Part shown: positions 33,739 through 42,698 of the stretch, one piece after another
Numbering within the stretch: position 1 is the stretch's first letter
Layout of the letters: each line of letters begins with the position of its first letter
Source: Fidelibacterota bacterium
GTDB lineage: Bacteria > Marinisomatota > Marinisomatia > Marinisomatales > TCS55
DNA: 64,000 nt
Assembly (NCBI GenBank): GCA_004124535.1
Contig: SCKQ01000004.1
Coordinates: forward strand, 9,578-73,577
Direction: 5' to 3'
Translations under genes and position numbers: made by a program
Notes under the pieces: model-generated
Databases searched by the model: none
Told to the model about the DNA's origin: nothing
The model's input: the letters and a program-made list of their open reading frames with translations, nothing else

Positions 33739-34838
33739 TTATCTTCTCCAGCATCGTAATAAAAACCAAGGTTGCGTACAATATGATCAGGTAGAACCGG
33801 TAGGGCTGACCGCGGAATCAGGAATGTTGTTAAATTGGCTAAATCTTCAAATACACGATGTCGTTCTGCCGTTTCCTTCAAATAAGAAGATCCCGTAGAA
33901 CCGCCGGTACCGATCTTTCTGCCGATCATGCGCATAACCATCAGTGCATGACGGTAGCGCCAAGTGGTAAGGAGTTCATCAACATCTACAAGTTTACTTA
34001 ATAATATATAAGGGTTATGTAATATGGGTTGATCTCGATATAATAAAATAAGCAATGCCGCTTGTGTTGCTTTGTATGACAGCCGTCTTTCCTTTTTTTC
34101 GATCAGCTCAATATGTTTTTCTTCATCAAAGAGAGCATCGAACATGGTTTCTGTTTTTTCATACTCTTTCAAATGTGTTTGTTTCTCTTTAATAGAAAGC
34201 TGATCATTTTGCTCAATAACCTTGCGGTCACTGGCCAACATTTTATTTACCGCAGACCGATATTGCTCCCAGAAATTGAAATCCTCAAATTCTAAAAATG
34301 GAGTACGTTCCAGCCATTTTTCTAATAAAAAAAACAGTGAGGATGATGCTTCTACTTCTTCAATTTCTGATCTATGTTTATCGGTTACGTGGGATTTATA
34401 ACTACCTCCACCATATCTATATCGTCTACTTTCTTCCAGGCCAAGTTTGTTTTCCAGCAATCTGAATTGCACACTTTGAAAACCGGACGCGGGAATAAGC
34501 AGATCTCGAAAGTCCAGAAAATCCATAGGTGTCATGGTCTCTAATACTTGAATCTGTTCTATAAGAATTTTTTGAATTTCAATGATACGGTTGATGCGGC
34601 TGATGGCAATACCAATATGGGATTCCTGTACCACATCGCGATCAAATGCTGCAAGAATGGAATCTAATTCGTGTAATAACTGTTTGAACCACAGTTCATA
34701 AACCTGGTGGATTATGATAAAAAGCATTTCATCGTGGGCCTCCTGACCATACTCACTACTCAGGAGTTTTTGGCTATCCAGAATTTTATTTAATTGCAGA
34801 TAATCATGGTAATACTGCTGTGGTGGTCGCTTTTTCAT
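33735..34838 (-). CDS. kynA: Tryptophan 2,3-dioxygenase
   Basis: A 367-residue heme enzyme that opens the indole ring of tryptophan. The N-terminal YYHDYLQLNKIL, HDEMLFIIIHQVYELWFKQL (near 35) and RDLLIPASGFQSVQFR match the family; WRYRHALMVMRMIGRKIG contains the likely heme His at 297 and is followed by GGSTGSSYL. The gene is longer than most proteobacterial KynA (about 280) and closer in size to eukaryotic and Bacteroidetes-type enzymes. It is the first gene of the operon and diverges from a LOG-family gene over 99 bases. Confidence 0.95.
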   Translation of the reverse strand: MKKRPPQQYYHDYLQLNKILDSQKLLSSEYGQEAHDEMLFIIIHQVYELWFKQLLHELDSILAAFDRDVVQESHIGIAISRINRIIEIQKILIEQIQVLETMTPMDFLDFRDLLIPASGFQSVQFRLLENKLGLEESRRYRYGGGSYKSHVTDKHRSEIEEVEASSSLFFLLEKWLERTPFLEFEDFNFWEQYRSAVNKMLASDRKVIEQNDQLSIKEKQTHLKEYEKTETMFDALFDEEKHIELIEKKERRLSYKATQAALLILLYRDQPILHNPYILLSKLVDVDELLTTWRYRHALMVMRMIGRKIGTGGSTGSSYLKETAERHRVFEDLANLTTFLIPRSALPVLPDHIVRNLGFYYDAGEDK

Positions 34839-34937
34839 AACGTGGAAATTACATCAATCGTAGCGGAAACATATAATCTGAATACATTCCCATCTGATTT
34901 TTTTTGTTTAACTTCCCGCTCATTTATAGGATATACG

Positions 34938-35747
34938 ATGGCAGACAAAAATAAAGATAGATTTTATTACGACTCAAAATTTATCGGCAGCCCGGATGGT
35001 AGAGTCTTAAGAATACTCGCCGAATACTTTGGCCCGCTCCAGCGCTTTCGCCGCAATAAGATCGCCGATACCATTGTTTTCTTTGGATCGGCGCGGATCA
35101 AATCACAGGAAGAAGCACAACAAGCCCTAAAAAACGCGCCGAAAAATATATCCAAAAAGGAAAAAGACCAGCTTAAGCGCGATTTTAAGATGAGCCGCTA
35201 TTATGAAGATTCTCGAAAACTGGCCTATAAGCTCACCAAATGGAGTAAGCGCTTGAAAGAAAAAAGGCGTCGTTTTATCATTACATCAGGGGGCGGACCG
35301 GGTATCATGGAAGCCGCCAACCGCGGCGCGTCTGAAGCCAATGGCTTGGCTGTAGGACTCAACATTTCTGTCCCCTTTGAGCAGGCAGGGAATAAATGGA
35401 TTTCAAAAGAATTGAGCCTGTACTTCCATTATTTCTTCATGCGCAAATTCTGGTTTCTTTATCTGGCAAAAGCATTGGTCGTTTTCCCCGGCGGCTTCGG
35501 TACACTGGACGAACTCATGGAACTCCTCACCCTGATCCAAACAGAAAAGATCCGTAAAAAAGTACCTATTGTTATTTATGACAATAAATACTGGAAAAAG
35601 GTCGTGGATTTTGATTATTTGGTGAAAATGGGAACAATATCTGAAAAAGATATGGATTTGTTTTATTTTGCAGATACTGTTGATGAAGCATACAAATACT
35701 TGACCACTGAAATTGTCAAAGCCCATCTGCAGGGCAGGAATTTTTAA
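34938..35747 (+). CDS. LOG-family (TIGR00730) nucleotide-monophosphate phosphoribohydrolase-like protein
   Basis: The ATG at 34938 with AGG upstream gives 269 residues; the frame is open further upstream but that region overlaps kynA. TSGGGPGIMEAANRGASEA near residue 116 and VFPGGFGTLDELMELLTL near 180 are the LOG signatures, including PGGxGTxxE. Related proteins cleave nucleoside 5'-monophosphates at the N-glycosidic bond, and LOG members activate cytokinins in plants. The chain is longer than LOG itself with a basic insertion (about residues 55-100). Older databases call this family lysine decarboxylase, which is misleading. Confidence 0.88.
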   Translation: MADKNKDRFYYDSKFIGSPDGRVLRILAEYFGPLQRFRRNKIADTIVFFGSARIKSQEEAQQALKNAPKNISKKEKDQLKRDFKMSRYYEDSRKLAYKLTKWSKRLKEKRRRFIITSGGGPGIMEAANRGASEANGLAVGLNISVPFEQAGNKWISKELSLYFHYFFMRKFWFLYLAKALVVFPGGFGTLDELMELLTLIQTEKIRKKVPIVIYDNKYWKKVVDFDYLVKMGTISEKDMDLFYFADTVDEAYKYLTTEIVKAHLQGRNF

Positions 35748-35770
35748 CAAACAAATAGAAGGTAAAATTT

Positions 35771-38700
35771 ATGCAAGTACGATTAGTAATATTGACTGGT
35801 TTTCTTTCAGCTTTTATTACTGGCATTTCAGCCCAAGTTGCGCCGGTAAAAGGGCTTCATGATAATACACCCCGTATATTTGCATTGAAAAATGCGACCT
35901 TAATTCCCGAGCCCGGAAAAAAGATCGAAAATGCAACAGTAATAATTCGCAATGGTGTAATTGAAGCTGCTGGTAAAAAAATAAAAGTTCCTGCTGAGGC
36001 CTTTGAGATTGATCTATCAGGAAAAACAGTCTATGCCGGTTTTATCGAGAGCTATTGGAAACGGGAGAACAAAAAACCAGCTGCTTTTGATTTAAATAAG
36101 GAGAAGAAGAAAGACAAGCCCAGACCAGCAACCGACCATTGGAATAAAAAAGTACATCCAGAAGCCAACATCTTGGACACCTTTCATCCAAAAGAAAAAG
36201 AATTGGAAAGTCTGCGTGCAATGGGTTTTACCACAGCACAGGTTGTACCGGCCAAAGGCATTTTCCGCGGACGGTCAGCTTTGATTCATTTGGGAGATTG
36301 GCAATCAGAAGCGGTCATTAAGGAAAATGGTCCTGCACAGTTCATGGCTTTTGAGCATGGCAGTTGGGGTGACCCCGGTTATCCCGGTTCTCTCATGGGC
36401 GCCATTTCATTAATGCGGCAAACATTCTACGATGCTCAATGGTATGCCAATGCCTGGCAATACTATAACCGCAATAGTGATAAGACCGAACCTCCCGAAA
36501 CGGACAGAGCTTTGGAAACACTGGCAGAGTATATGAATACTAACGCACCCTTTTGCTTTGAGACAGGTCATGAACTAGCGGCATTGAGGGTGGATAAGAT
36601 CGCTGAAGAATTTGATTTCAATTATTCGTTAAAAGGCAGTGGATATGAATACCGCAGGTTAAATGAGCTCAAGAACTTGAATACAACAATCATTGTTCCC
36701 ATGAACTATCCCAAGAAACCGGATGTGGATTCATGGGAAGATGCATTGGATTATAATCTGGAACAGCTCCGCCACTGGGACCAGGCACCGGATAATGCCG
36801 CACGGATGATCAAAGCTGGTATTGATATCGCACTTACATCCAATGATCTAAAGGACAGAAAACAGTTCCGCAAAAACCTGCTGCGGAGCGTGGAACGAGG
36901 ATTATCTAAGCATGATGCCCTGGCCGCCTTGACCACCGCTCCAGCCAGACAACTCGGATTGGATAATATGGGAATGATTGCTAAAGGTTTTGTGGCCAAC
37001 CTGGTTATTACTGATGGGGACTATTTTGATAAAAAATCAAAGATTTCTGAAGTATGGATACAAGGTAAACAATACATCGTCAAGGATGAACCTGTGCATG
37101 ATGTATCCGGGAACTGGGACATTGCTTTAACCGGCGGATTAACCATTGACGCAACACTGGAATTGACCCAAAAAGACAAAAAAGTGTCCGGCAAGCTGGT
37201 GGTGGATTCAACAGAAATCAAACTTAAGGCTGTGGAAAATGAAGCCCACCGACTCGCGTTTTCATTTCCAGGTAAGGAATTGAATGTTGAAGGTAGTATC
37301 CGCCTTTCTGGTACATTTCAAGATAAATCCATTTCTGGCAATGGTATTGCTCCGGATGGCTCCGAGATTCAATGGACAGCATCATGGGTGAGTGCGGTGA
37401 AAGAAAAAGAAGATGAAAAGCAGGAAACCAAAAAAGAATCTGCCAGTGAGCTGACACCCGTATATCCTGAGGGCGCCTATGGTTTTTCTCAACTACCGGA
37501 ACAGACCAAAAAGATATTAATAAAAAATGCCACCATCTGGACCTGCGGTCCTGAAGGAAAATTTGAAAATGCCGATATGTTCATTAAAAATGGTGTTATT
37601 GAAAAAATAGGAAAAGATCTGAATGTATCCGGAAAAGATATTTTTAAAATTGATGCCACTGGCAAGCACGTTACCCCGGGACTTATTGATGCCCATAACC
37701 ATAGTTCTGCCTTTGCCATTAATGAAGGGAGTCAATCGGTTACAGCGGAAGTGCGCATCTACGACGTGCTCAACAGCAATGATATTGCCATCTATCGCCA
37801 ACTGGCCGGTGGTTTGACTACAGCCAACGTGCTACACGGTTCAGCCAATGCCATCGGCGGGCAGAACGCCGTGATAAAGCTACGCTGGGGACAAGATCCA
37901 GATGGAATTCTATTCAATGAAGCACCCCAGGGAATCAAGTTTGCCTTGGGAGAAAACGTGAAGCAGTCCAACTGGGGAGATAAATTTACCACCCGTTATC
38001 CCCAGACCCGTATGGGCGTGGAACAGATTATCCGCGATGCCTTTACCGCTGCAACTGATTATGCAGAATCCCTTGGTTTAAAAGGTTTTGAAAAGAAGTC
38101 AGATCCCAACAGTTTACCGGTACGGAAAGACTTGGAGCTGGATGCACTGGTGGAAATCATGCAGGGTACACGCTGGGTACATTCCCATTCCTACCGCCAG
38201 GATGAGATCCTTATGTTGTCTAGAATCGCTGATGATTTTGGCTTTACCATAGCAACATTCCAGCACGTTCTGGAAGGCTATAAAATTGCGGAACGTTTAG
38301 CCGAACACGGCGCCGGCGCCTCCACCTTCACCGATTGGTGGGCCTATAAATTTGAAGTGATCGATGCCATTCCCTATAACGGCACACTCATGAGTTCAGT
38401 GGGTGTATTAGTATCTTATAATTCGGACAGCAATGAGCTGGCCCGGCGCATGAATACCGAAGCGGCAAAGGCGGTGAAGTACGGCGGTGTGTCCCAGGAA
38501 GACGCACTGAAATTTGTCACCATCAATCCCGCCAAGCAGCTCCGTATTGACCAATATGTGGGATCGCTGGAAAAAGGGAAGCACGGCGATTTTGTCATCT
38601 GGAATGATAATCCCCTTTCTTCCTATGCATCTTGCGAACAGACCTGGATCGAAGGAACGAATTATTTCAATAAAGAGCGGGATGCAGCTATGCGTGAACA

Positions 38701-38833
38701 GATCGCAGCAGAGCGGAATATGCTGATACAAAAGATTCTTGCCAGTGATGACACGGACGAAGACAAGCCCATGAAACCAAAAGGAGACTGGCACAACCAT
38801 TCCTTCTCCTGTTCTGATGGAGGTGCACGATGA
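35771..38833 (+). CDS. Exported tandem amidohydrolase-family protein (inactive-looking N-half, metal-site C-half)
   Basis: A 1020-residue protein with a signal peptide (cut near GISAQ). Residues 35-450 and 580-985 are two amidohydrolase-like halves joined by a beta-rich linker (about 455-560) and a charged stretch. The C-half has GLIDAHNH at 637-644, VHSHSYRQDE near 800 and FQHVLEG near 836, a plausible metal site. In the N-half the equivalent HxH strand reads GFIESYWK (90-97), so it lacks the first metal ligands. The next gene overlaps by ATGA. It probably hydrolyses a cyclic amide or a dipeptide-like substrate in the periplasm; no specific substrate can be assigned. Confidence 0.82.
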   Translation: MQVRLVILTGFLSAFITGISAQVAPVKGLHDNTPRIFALKNATLIPEPGKKIENATVIIRNGVIEAAGKKIKVPAEAFEIDLSGKTVYAGFIESYWKRENKKPAAFDLNKEKKKDKPRPATDHWNKKVHPEANILDTFHPKEKELESLRAMGFTTAQVVPAKGIFRGRSALIHLGDWQSEAVIKENGPAQFMAFEHGSWGDPGYPGSLMGAISLMRQTFYDAQWYANAWQYYNRNSDKTEPPETDRALETLAEYMNTNAPFCFETGHELAALRVDKIAEEFDFNYSLKGSGYEYRRLNELKNLNTTIIVPMNYPKKPDVDSWEDALDYNLEQLRHWDQAPDNAARMIKAGIDIALTSNDLKDRKQFRKNLLRSVERGLSKHDALAALTTAPARQLGLDNMGMIAKGFVANLVITDGDYFDKKSKISEVWIQGKQYIVKDEPVHDVSGNWDIALTGGLTIDATLELTQKDKKVSGKLVVDSTEIKLKAVENEAHRLAFSFPGKELNVEGSIRLSGTFQDKSISGNGIAPDGSEIQWTASWVSAVKEKEDEKQETKKESASELTPVYPEGAYGFSQLPEQTKKILIKNATIWTCGPEGKFENADMFIKNGVIEKIGKDLNVSGKDIFKIDATGKHVTPGLIDAHNHSSAFAINEGSQSVTAEVRIYDVLNSNDIAIYRQLAGGLTTANVLHGSANAIGGQNAVIKLRWGQDPDGILFNEAPQGIKFALGENVKQSNWGDKFTTRYPQTRMGVEQIIRDAFTAATDYAESLGLKGFEKKSDPNSLPVRKDLELDALVEIMQGTRWVHSHSYRQDEILMLSRIADDFGFTIATFQHVLEGYKIAERLAEHGAGASTFTDWWAYKFEVIDAIPYNGTLMSSVGVLVSYNSDSNELARRMNTEAAKAVKYGGVSQEDALKFVTINPAKQLRIDQYVGSLEKGKHGDFVIWNDNPLSSYASCEQTWIEGTNYFNKERDAAMREQIAAERNMLIQKILASDDTDEDKPMKPKGDWHNHSFSCSDGGAR

Positions 38834-40140
38834 AACGGTTTATTACTCTTATAGCTTTCTTTTCATTCACATTTGCATCGGATCAAATTCCTGCGCCTCA
38901 GCAAGATCATGCCATTTTAATTAAAGATGTGACCATTCATCCTGTTTCCGGCCCTACTATCGCTAATGGACAGATCTTATTTTTGGATGGAAAGATCATG
39001 GCCATGGGCAACCTTATCGCGCAGATTCCCGATGGAACTGAAGAAATATCACTCCCTGGCAAGCACATCTATCCAAGCTTGATTGCGGCCAATACGGTCA
39101 TGGGACTGGTGGAAGTAAATGCTGTTCGTTCAACGAGGGATTATGCGGAAGTCGGATCCTTTAACCCAAATGTACGGGCGGAGGTCAGTTACAACCCTGA
39201 TTCAGAAATCATACCTGTCACGCGCTCCAACGGCGTAGCCATTGTACTGTCCGTACCCCGAAGCGGATTGGTCTCCGGGACCTCTGCCGCCATGATGCTG
39301 GACGGCTGGACATCAGAAACGGCAACACTCAGAGCACCGGTTGGCATGCATATTCATTGGCCGGGCATGACCGTGAGCCATTCACCCTGGGTGCAAAAAA
39401 GCCCTGAAGAACAGAAAAAGGAACGTGACAAAGAGCTCAAGGAATTGGATGAAATCATGGACAAAGCCCGCGCTTATGTGCAAAACGCAGACACGGATAA
39501 GTCTTTGCAGAAAACAGACTTGAAATGGGCAAGCATGGCTGCTGTAGTTAAGGGTGAACTCCCTGCTTTTATTCACGCCAATGGTGTTCAGCAGATCGAA
39601 GCGGCAGTTGAATGGGCCACACGACAGGAATTGAAAATGGTGCTTGTTGGGGGACGGGATGCCTGGATGGTAACAAATTTGTTGAAAAAGAACGCTATTC
39701 CTGTGATAATTGAAGCCACCCACAAGCTGCCCTCCCGGCGCTGGTCGGATTATGATGAACCCTTTAAAACACCCCTGAAACTCTATGAAGCAGGGATTAA
39801 ATTCTGTATAACATCTAACAGTGGATCTTTCCAGACACCCCATTTACGGAATCTGCCCTACGAAGCGGCCACAGCCGCTGCCCATGGATTGCCAAAAGAC
39901 GAAGCCCTTAAGTCTGTGACTATCCATGCCGCTGAAATCCTGGGTATTGCAGATCGAGTGGGTTCATTGGAAACAGGTAAAGATGCCACATTTATTATTA
40001 CTGATGGCGATCCACTGGAGGTCATGACTCACGTGGAGCAGCTCTACATCCAGGGACGAAAAGTGGATATGAGCGACCGGCACAAGATGCTGCGGGATAA
40101 GTATACGGAAAAATACCGGCAGTTAGATTTGATCGAATAA
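38830..40140 (+). CDS. Exported amidohydrolase-like protein lacking the HxH metal motif
   Basis: A 436-residue protein with a signal peptide (FFSFTFASDQ). The overall order of strands, GKHIYPSLIAANTVMGLVEV near residue 78 and C-terminal AAEILGIADRVGSLETGKDA, follows imidazolonepropionase-like amidohydrolases. The HxH that should follow GKHIYPSLI is missing, and FIHANGVQQ near 253 and GIKFCITSNS near 327 keep only parts of the site. It resembles the N-half of the preceding protein more than its C-half, including its lost metal site. With the ATGA overlap, the two products are probably made together and may form a complex. Confidence 0.8.
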   Translation: MKRFITLIAFFSFTFASDQIPAPQQDHAILIKDVTIHPVSGPTIANGQILFLDGKIMAMGNLIAQIPDGTEEISLPGKHIYPSLIAANTVMGLVEVNAVRSTRDYAEVGSFNPNVRAEVSYNPDSEIIPVTRSNGVAIVLSVPRSGLVSGTSAAMMLDGWTSETATLRAPVGMHIHWPGMTVSHSPWVQKSPEEQKKERDKELKELDEIMDKARAYVQNADTDKSLQKTDLKWASMAAVVKGELPAFIHANGVQQIEAAVEWATRQELKMVLVGGRDAWMVTNLLKKNAIPVIIEATHKLPSRRWSDYDEPFKTPLKLYEAGIKFCITSNSGSFQTPHLRNLPYEAATAAAHGLPKDEALKSVTIHAAEILGIADRVGSLETGKDATFIITDGDPLEVMTHVEQLYIQGRKVDMSDRHKMLRDKYTEKYRQLDLIE

Positions 40141-40146
40141 ATTAAG

Positions 40147-40178
40147 AAGTCCCTTATTGTAGGGACTTTTTATTTTTC
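40147..40178 (+). terminator. Rho-independent terminator after the amidohydrolase pair
   Basis: AAGTCCCT, a six-base loop and AGGGACTT form an eight-base stem followed by TTTATTTTTC, seven bases after the stop codon. It closes the LOG-amidohydrolase transcription unit before the convergent sorting-domain gene. Confidence 0.85.
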
Positions 40179-40188
40179 TATTATTATC

Positions 40189-41088
40189 CTATTTCATCAA
40201 CACCACTTTCTGTTTTTCAACAAACTCCCCGCTCTGCAGCCGCACAAAATACACGCCGCTGGGTTGGTTGCCGGCATTCCACACAACTTCATATTCACCA
40301 GCAAAAATTTCTTCATTTATCAATGTTTCCACAAGCCTTCCGGTTACATCGATTATTTGTATTAGCGAGCTATGCCTCGCCGCTACGCTAAACCGGATGG
40401 TGGTAGTTGGGTTGAAGGGATTTGGATAAACAGCACTGATACTGGCATTTTCAACAAAAATATTTGCTTCATTTTTTGCACTAATCACTTCCGGATTTCG
40501 AAAAAGGAAAAATACCCATTTGGCTACAGTTAAATCCGTCATTCCCACTGTAGGAGGATAAAAATATGCACGTATTAGTGTTTGATTAGGATTTTCTGTT
40601 AACTGATGGACTAACGTTAATTTCCGAATATGTTCATAAGCTTGTTGTGCATAGTATATTAATGAATCATCATTAGTAGAATTCCCACTCTCATTCCAAT
40701 ACTCGATGGGAATATCATTTGAATTTTCTGTTTCTACAAAAAATGAATCTGCCGGGAAAAAACTGTGGGGAAAATAGATTTGCCCCTGTCCCATCCAAAT
40801 AATGGTTGCATAGAAAACAGTATCTCCCGTTTCAGAGTAATTGAATTGTATCCACCCAAAATCTCCAGGGGACTGATAAAAAATATCAAAAGGAAAACCT
40901 GAATTATCACAAGGAATACAAATCGGAAAATTCAGAGTCGTTCCCTCTTCAAATTCACCGGTTAGATAATCGCTAATTAAAATGCCAAAAGATGCAGAAT
41001 CATCGGGCAGATCAAAATTGATCTGTGGTAAAGCAACAGAAATAAAAATGTTAAAGGTTAATAACCATTCAACTAATTGTTTCATCAT
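40189..41088 (-). CDS. Secreted protein with a C-terminal type-A-like sorting domain
   Basis: A 299-residue protein with an N-terminal signal peptide (FNIFISVALPQ) and a C-terminal sorting domain: SAVYPNPFNPTTTIRFSV near residue 215, IDVTGRLVETLINEEIFAGE near 242, GNQPSGVYFVRLQSG and a final KQKVVLMK. Such domains direct type IX secretion or surface attachment in Bacteroidetes-related phyla. The middle is unrecognised and contains a CIPC pair near 57. A small palindrome inside the sorting domain (40363-40385) appears to add a few residues (VAARHSS). Function unknown. Confidence 0.82.
   Translation of the reverse strand: MMKQLVEWLLTFNIFISVALPQINFDLPDDSASFGILISDYLTGEFEEGTTLNFPICIPCDNSGFPFDIFYQSPGDFGWIQFNYSETGDTVFYATIIWMGQGQIYFPHSFFPADSFFVETENSNDIPIEYWNESGNSTNDDSLIYYAQQAYEHIRKLTLVHQLTENPNQTLIRAYFYPPTVGMTDLTVAKWVFFLFRNPEVISAKNEANIFVENASISAVYPNPFNPTTTIRFSVAARHSSLIQIIDVTGRLVETLINEEIFAGEYEVVWNAGNQPSGVYFVRLQSGEFVEKQKVVLMK
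40363..40385. repeat. Imperfect palindrome inside the sorting-domain coding sequence
   Basis: TAGCGAG, a six-base loop and CTCGCCGCTA pair with one bulged base. The GC-rich palindrome falls within the coding sequence, where it encodes the atypical RHSSL segment between two conserved strands of the sorting domain. It looks like a small mobile palindrome inserted in frame, but only one copy was noticed. Confidence 0.35.
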
Positions 41089-41143
41089 AAATCTTCAAGT
41101 TGATAAAAGTTACAACCAAATACCTCCCCCCAATAAAATTTTT

Positions 41144-41193
41144 AAACAAAAAACCCCTTTCCATCTACACTTTGTTACGATGGATAAACGGGG
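41144..41193 (-). terminator. Terminator downstream of the barrel gene at 41232-41942
   Basis: On the minus strand a CCCCG...CCATC arm pairs, with bulges, with GATGGAAAGGGG and is followed by TTTTTTG. It lies about 40 bases after the stop codon of the barrel gene. The fairly long, imperfect stem makes the call good rather than certain. Confidence 0.6.
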
Positions 41194-41231
41194 CTTTTAT
41201 TATTGATAATTGATTTTTTATCTATATGTTT

Positions 41232-41942
41232 TTAAAAGTGTATACCCATGATCATTCTTATTTTGAAGGGATCTACACCCTCAGATACATTGGTGATTGC
41301 AATAGCGGTTCCAAATGCAATCCACAAACCATCCCTTCCGTGTGAGATAACTGGTCCCAAGTATTGATGTTCACGATCCCCACGGAATTCCAGTCCAACT
41401 GATAAAAGCGAATTTAGACGCTTACTCAGTCCAGCATTATATTTCCACATTGTTTCCGTTTCACCATCATACATCACGATTTCAAAAACAGGATTAACGG
41501 CTGCATTCACTGAACCAAAATCGCGGGCCAATATTAATTTTCCTTCATAGACATGTTTAGAGAAATCCGTATTGCCTTTATATTCAAAATAGAGCAGCGG
41601 ATCCACTAAATACTGACCTTTTTCACCAATACGATAACGCATGCGTATTTTATAGCCATCATATTGGAACGCTTTGCCGGGACTTTGACTGAAATCCTGG
41701 TAAATGCCAACGTCAAAACGTTCATTCATCCCTATTTCCAGTTCCAGATTATGAACCACTTTAACAGCATCCTTGGTTTGCATACGATCTTTCCCTTGGA
41801 ACGTCAAATAGTGTTCTAGTTCTGCCTTGCCGGGTTCCATCGTAATGTATTCATAGGTCCATACATATCTCCTGTTATCAGCATTAACAACACTGAGCAA
41901 CAAGATAGTTAATAGTAAAATATTCGCTTTTTTATTTTTCAT
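41232..41942 (-). CDS. Predicted outer-membrane beta-barrel protein, unknown function
   Basis: The ATG at 41942 gives 236 residues with a clear signal peptide (MKNKKANILLLTILLLSVV, cut near NA-DN). The remainder is a series of amphipathic strands with aromatic borders (YVWTYEYITMEPGKAELEHY, RFDVGIYQDFSQSPG, IRMRYRIGEKGQYL) and ends IRMIMGIHF, with the terminal Phe typical of BamA-assembled barrels. I do not recognise the family. A Fur-box-like palindrome lies 31 bases upstream, so iron regulation is plausible. It is divergent from tetR. Confidence 0.7.
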   Translation of the reverse strand: MKNKKANILLLTILLLSVVNADNRRYVWTYEYITMEPGKAELEHYLTFQGKDRMQTKDAVKVVHNLELEIGMNERFDVGIYQDFSQSPGKAFQYDGYKIRMRYRIGEKGQYLVDPLLYFEYKGNTDFSKHVYEGKLILARDFGSVNAAVNPVFEIVMYDGETETMWKYNAGLSKRLNSLLSVGLEFRGDREHQYLGPVISHGRDGLWIAFGTAIAITNVSEGVDPFKIRMIMGIHF

Positions 41943-41972
41943 GAAATTAGAATCTAATAATGAAGTAGTAAT

Positions 41973-41991
41973 ATTGAGACTGATTCTCAAT
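41973..41991. promoter_or_regulatory. Fur-box-like palindrome upstream of the barrel gene
   Basis: ATTGAGActgatTCTCAAT is a 19-base near-palindrome, seven perfect pairs at each side. It is close to the known Fur operator form AATGAGAATnATTCTCATT. Its position, about 31 bases before the ATG at 41942, is right for repression of that promoter. It is about 105 bases from the divergent tetR start. Confidence 0.5.
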
Positions 41992-42073
41992 AACAATAAT
42001 AATGCATTTATTATATTTAAAGCAAGTTCATATACAAAATTTTCTTGTTGAAATGATGAATAAATTATAAACT

Positions 42074-42087
42074 CGACTGACCAGTCG
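42074..42087. promoter_or_regulatory. Probable TetR operator of the beta-oxidation operon
   Basis: CGACTG-AC-CAGTCG is a perfect inverted repeat nine bases before the tetR start codon. An operator here would give autoregulation and control of the downstream fatty-acid genes. The form ACTGACCAGT resembles TetR-family operators of the ACCGACTGGTCGGT kind. Confidence 0.6.
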
Positions 42088-42096
42088 GTTTAGTTT

Positions 42097-42690
42097 ATGA
42101 ACGAATCAAAGCAACTACAACGTAAAGCACAGATCCTTGACGCTGCATTGGCAGTCATTGTCCAAAAGGGCTACGAAAATAGCCGCATGGATGATATTGT
42201 GGCTTCATCCAAAATGAGTAAAGGCGCAATCTACTGGTACTATAAATCAAAGAAAGAAATCTACCTCTCCCTGGTCAACCATTGGGTACATAATTACAGC
42301 GCTGTATTAAATCATATTGTGGATACCGATCGTTCTGCGTCCGATCAACTACGTTCACTTTTTCAGTACTTTACCGTTCAATATGAAAAAGATCCTGTTG
42401 TTTTCAAAGCATTGTTAGAATTCTGGTCCATGGCCGGACGTGATCCGGAGTTCAATGACAAACTCCAAAAAGTATATAGTGAATTTGTAAACCTCATTTC
42501 AACCATCATTCAGCAAGGTATGGATAACGGTGAATTCAAAAACCTGGATGTAGATATCACAGCAATGTCCATCATGGTCAATATTGAAGGTATTATGTGG
42601 TTCACCCTATTCAAATTAAAAAACACCAATGCCCGGGAATACATTCAGACCATTTCTGATTTCATTCTTTCCGGGTTGATTAAAAAATAG
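42097..42690 (+). CDS. TetR-family regulator of the fatty-acid oxidation operon
   Basis: A 197-residue regulator. Residues 10-55 form the helix-turn-helix: ILDAALAVIVQKGYENSRM, DDIVASSKMSKGAIYWYYKS and KKEIYLSLV. The rest is an all-helical ligand-binding domain. It is the first gene of an operon with acyl-CoA dehydrogenase, thiolase and a FadN-like enzyme, so an acyl-CoA ligand is likely, by analogy with FadR (Bacillus type) and PsrA-like regulators. A palindrome lies just upstream. Confidence 0.9.
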   Translation: MNESKQLQRKAQILDAALAVIVQKGYENSRMDDIVASSKMSKGAIYWYYKSKKEIYLSLVNHWVHNYSAVLNHIVDTDRSASDQLRSLFQYFTVQYEKDPVVFKALLEFWSMAGRDPEFNDKLQKVYSEFVNLISTIIQQGMDNGEFKNLDVDITAMSIMVNIEGIMWFTLFKLKNTNAREYIQTISDFILSGLIKK

Positions 42691-42698
42691 GATATATA

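Noticed and set aside
25867..34838. Kynurenine pathway for NAD synthesis
   Set aside because: ACMSD, aminomuconate-semialdehyde dehydrogenase and deaminase are in the operon and no quinolinate phosphoribosyltransferase is present, so the route is catabolic.
34938..35747. Lysine decarboxylase
   Set aside because: The PGGxGTxxE and GGGPGIMEAANRGA motifs define the LOG family; the old lysine-decarboxylase label is not supported.
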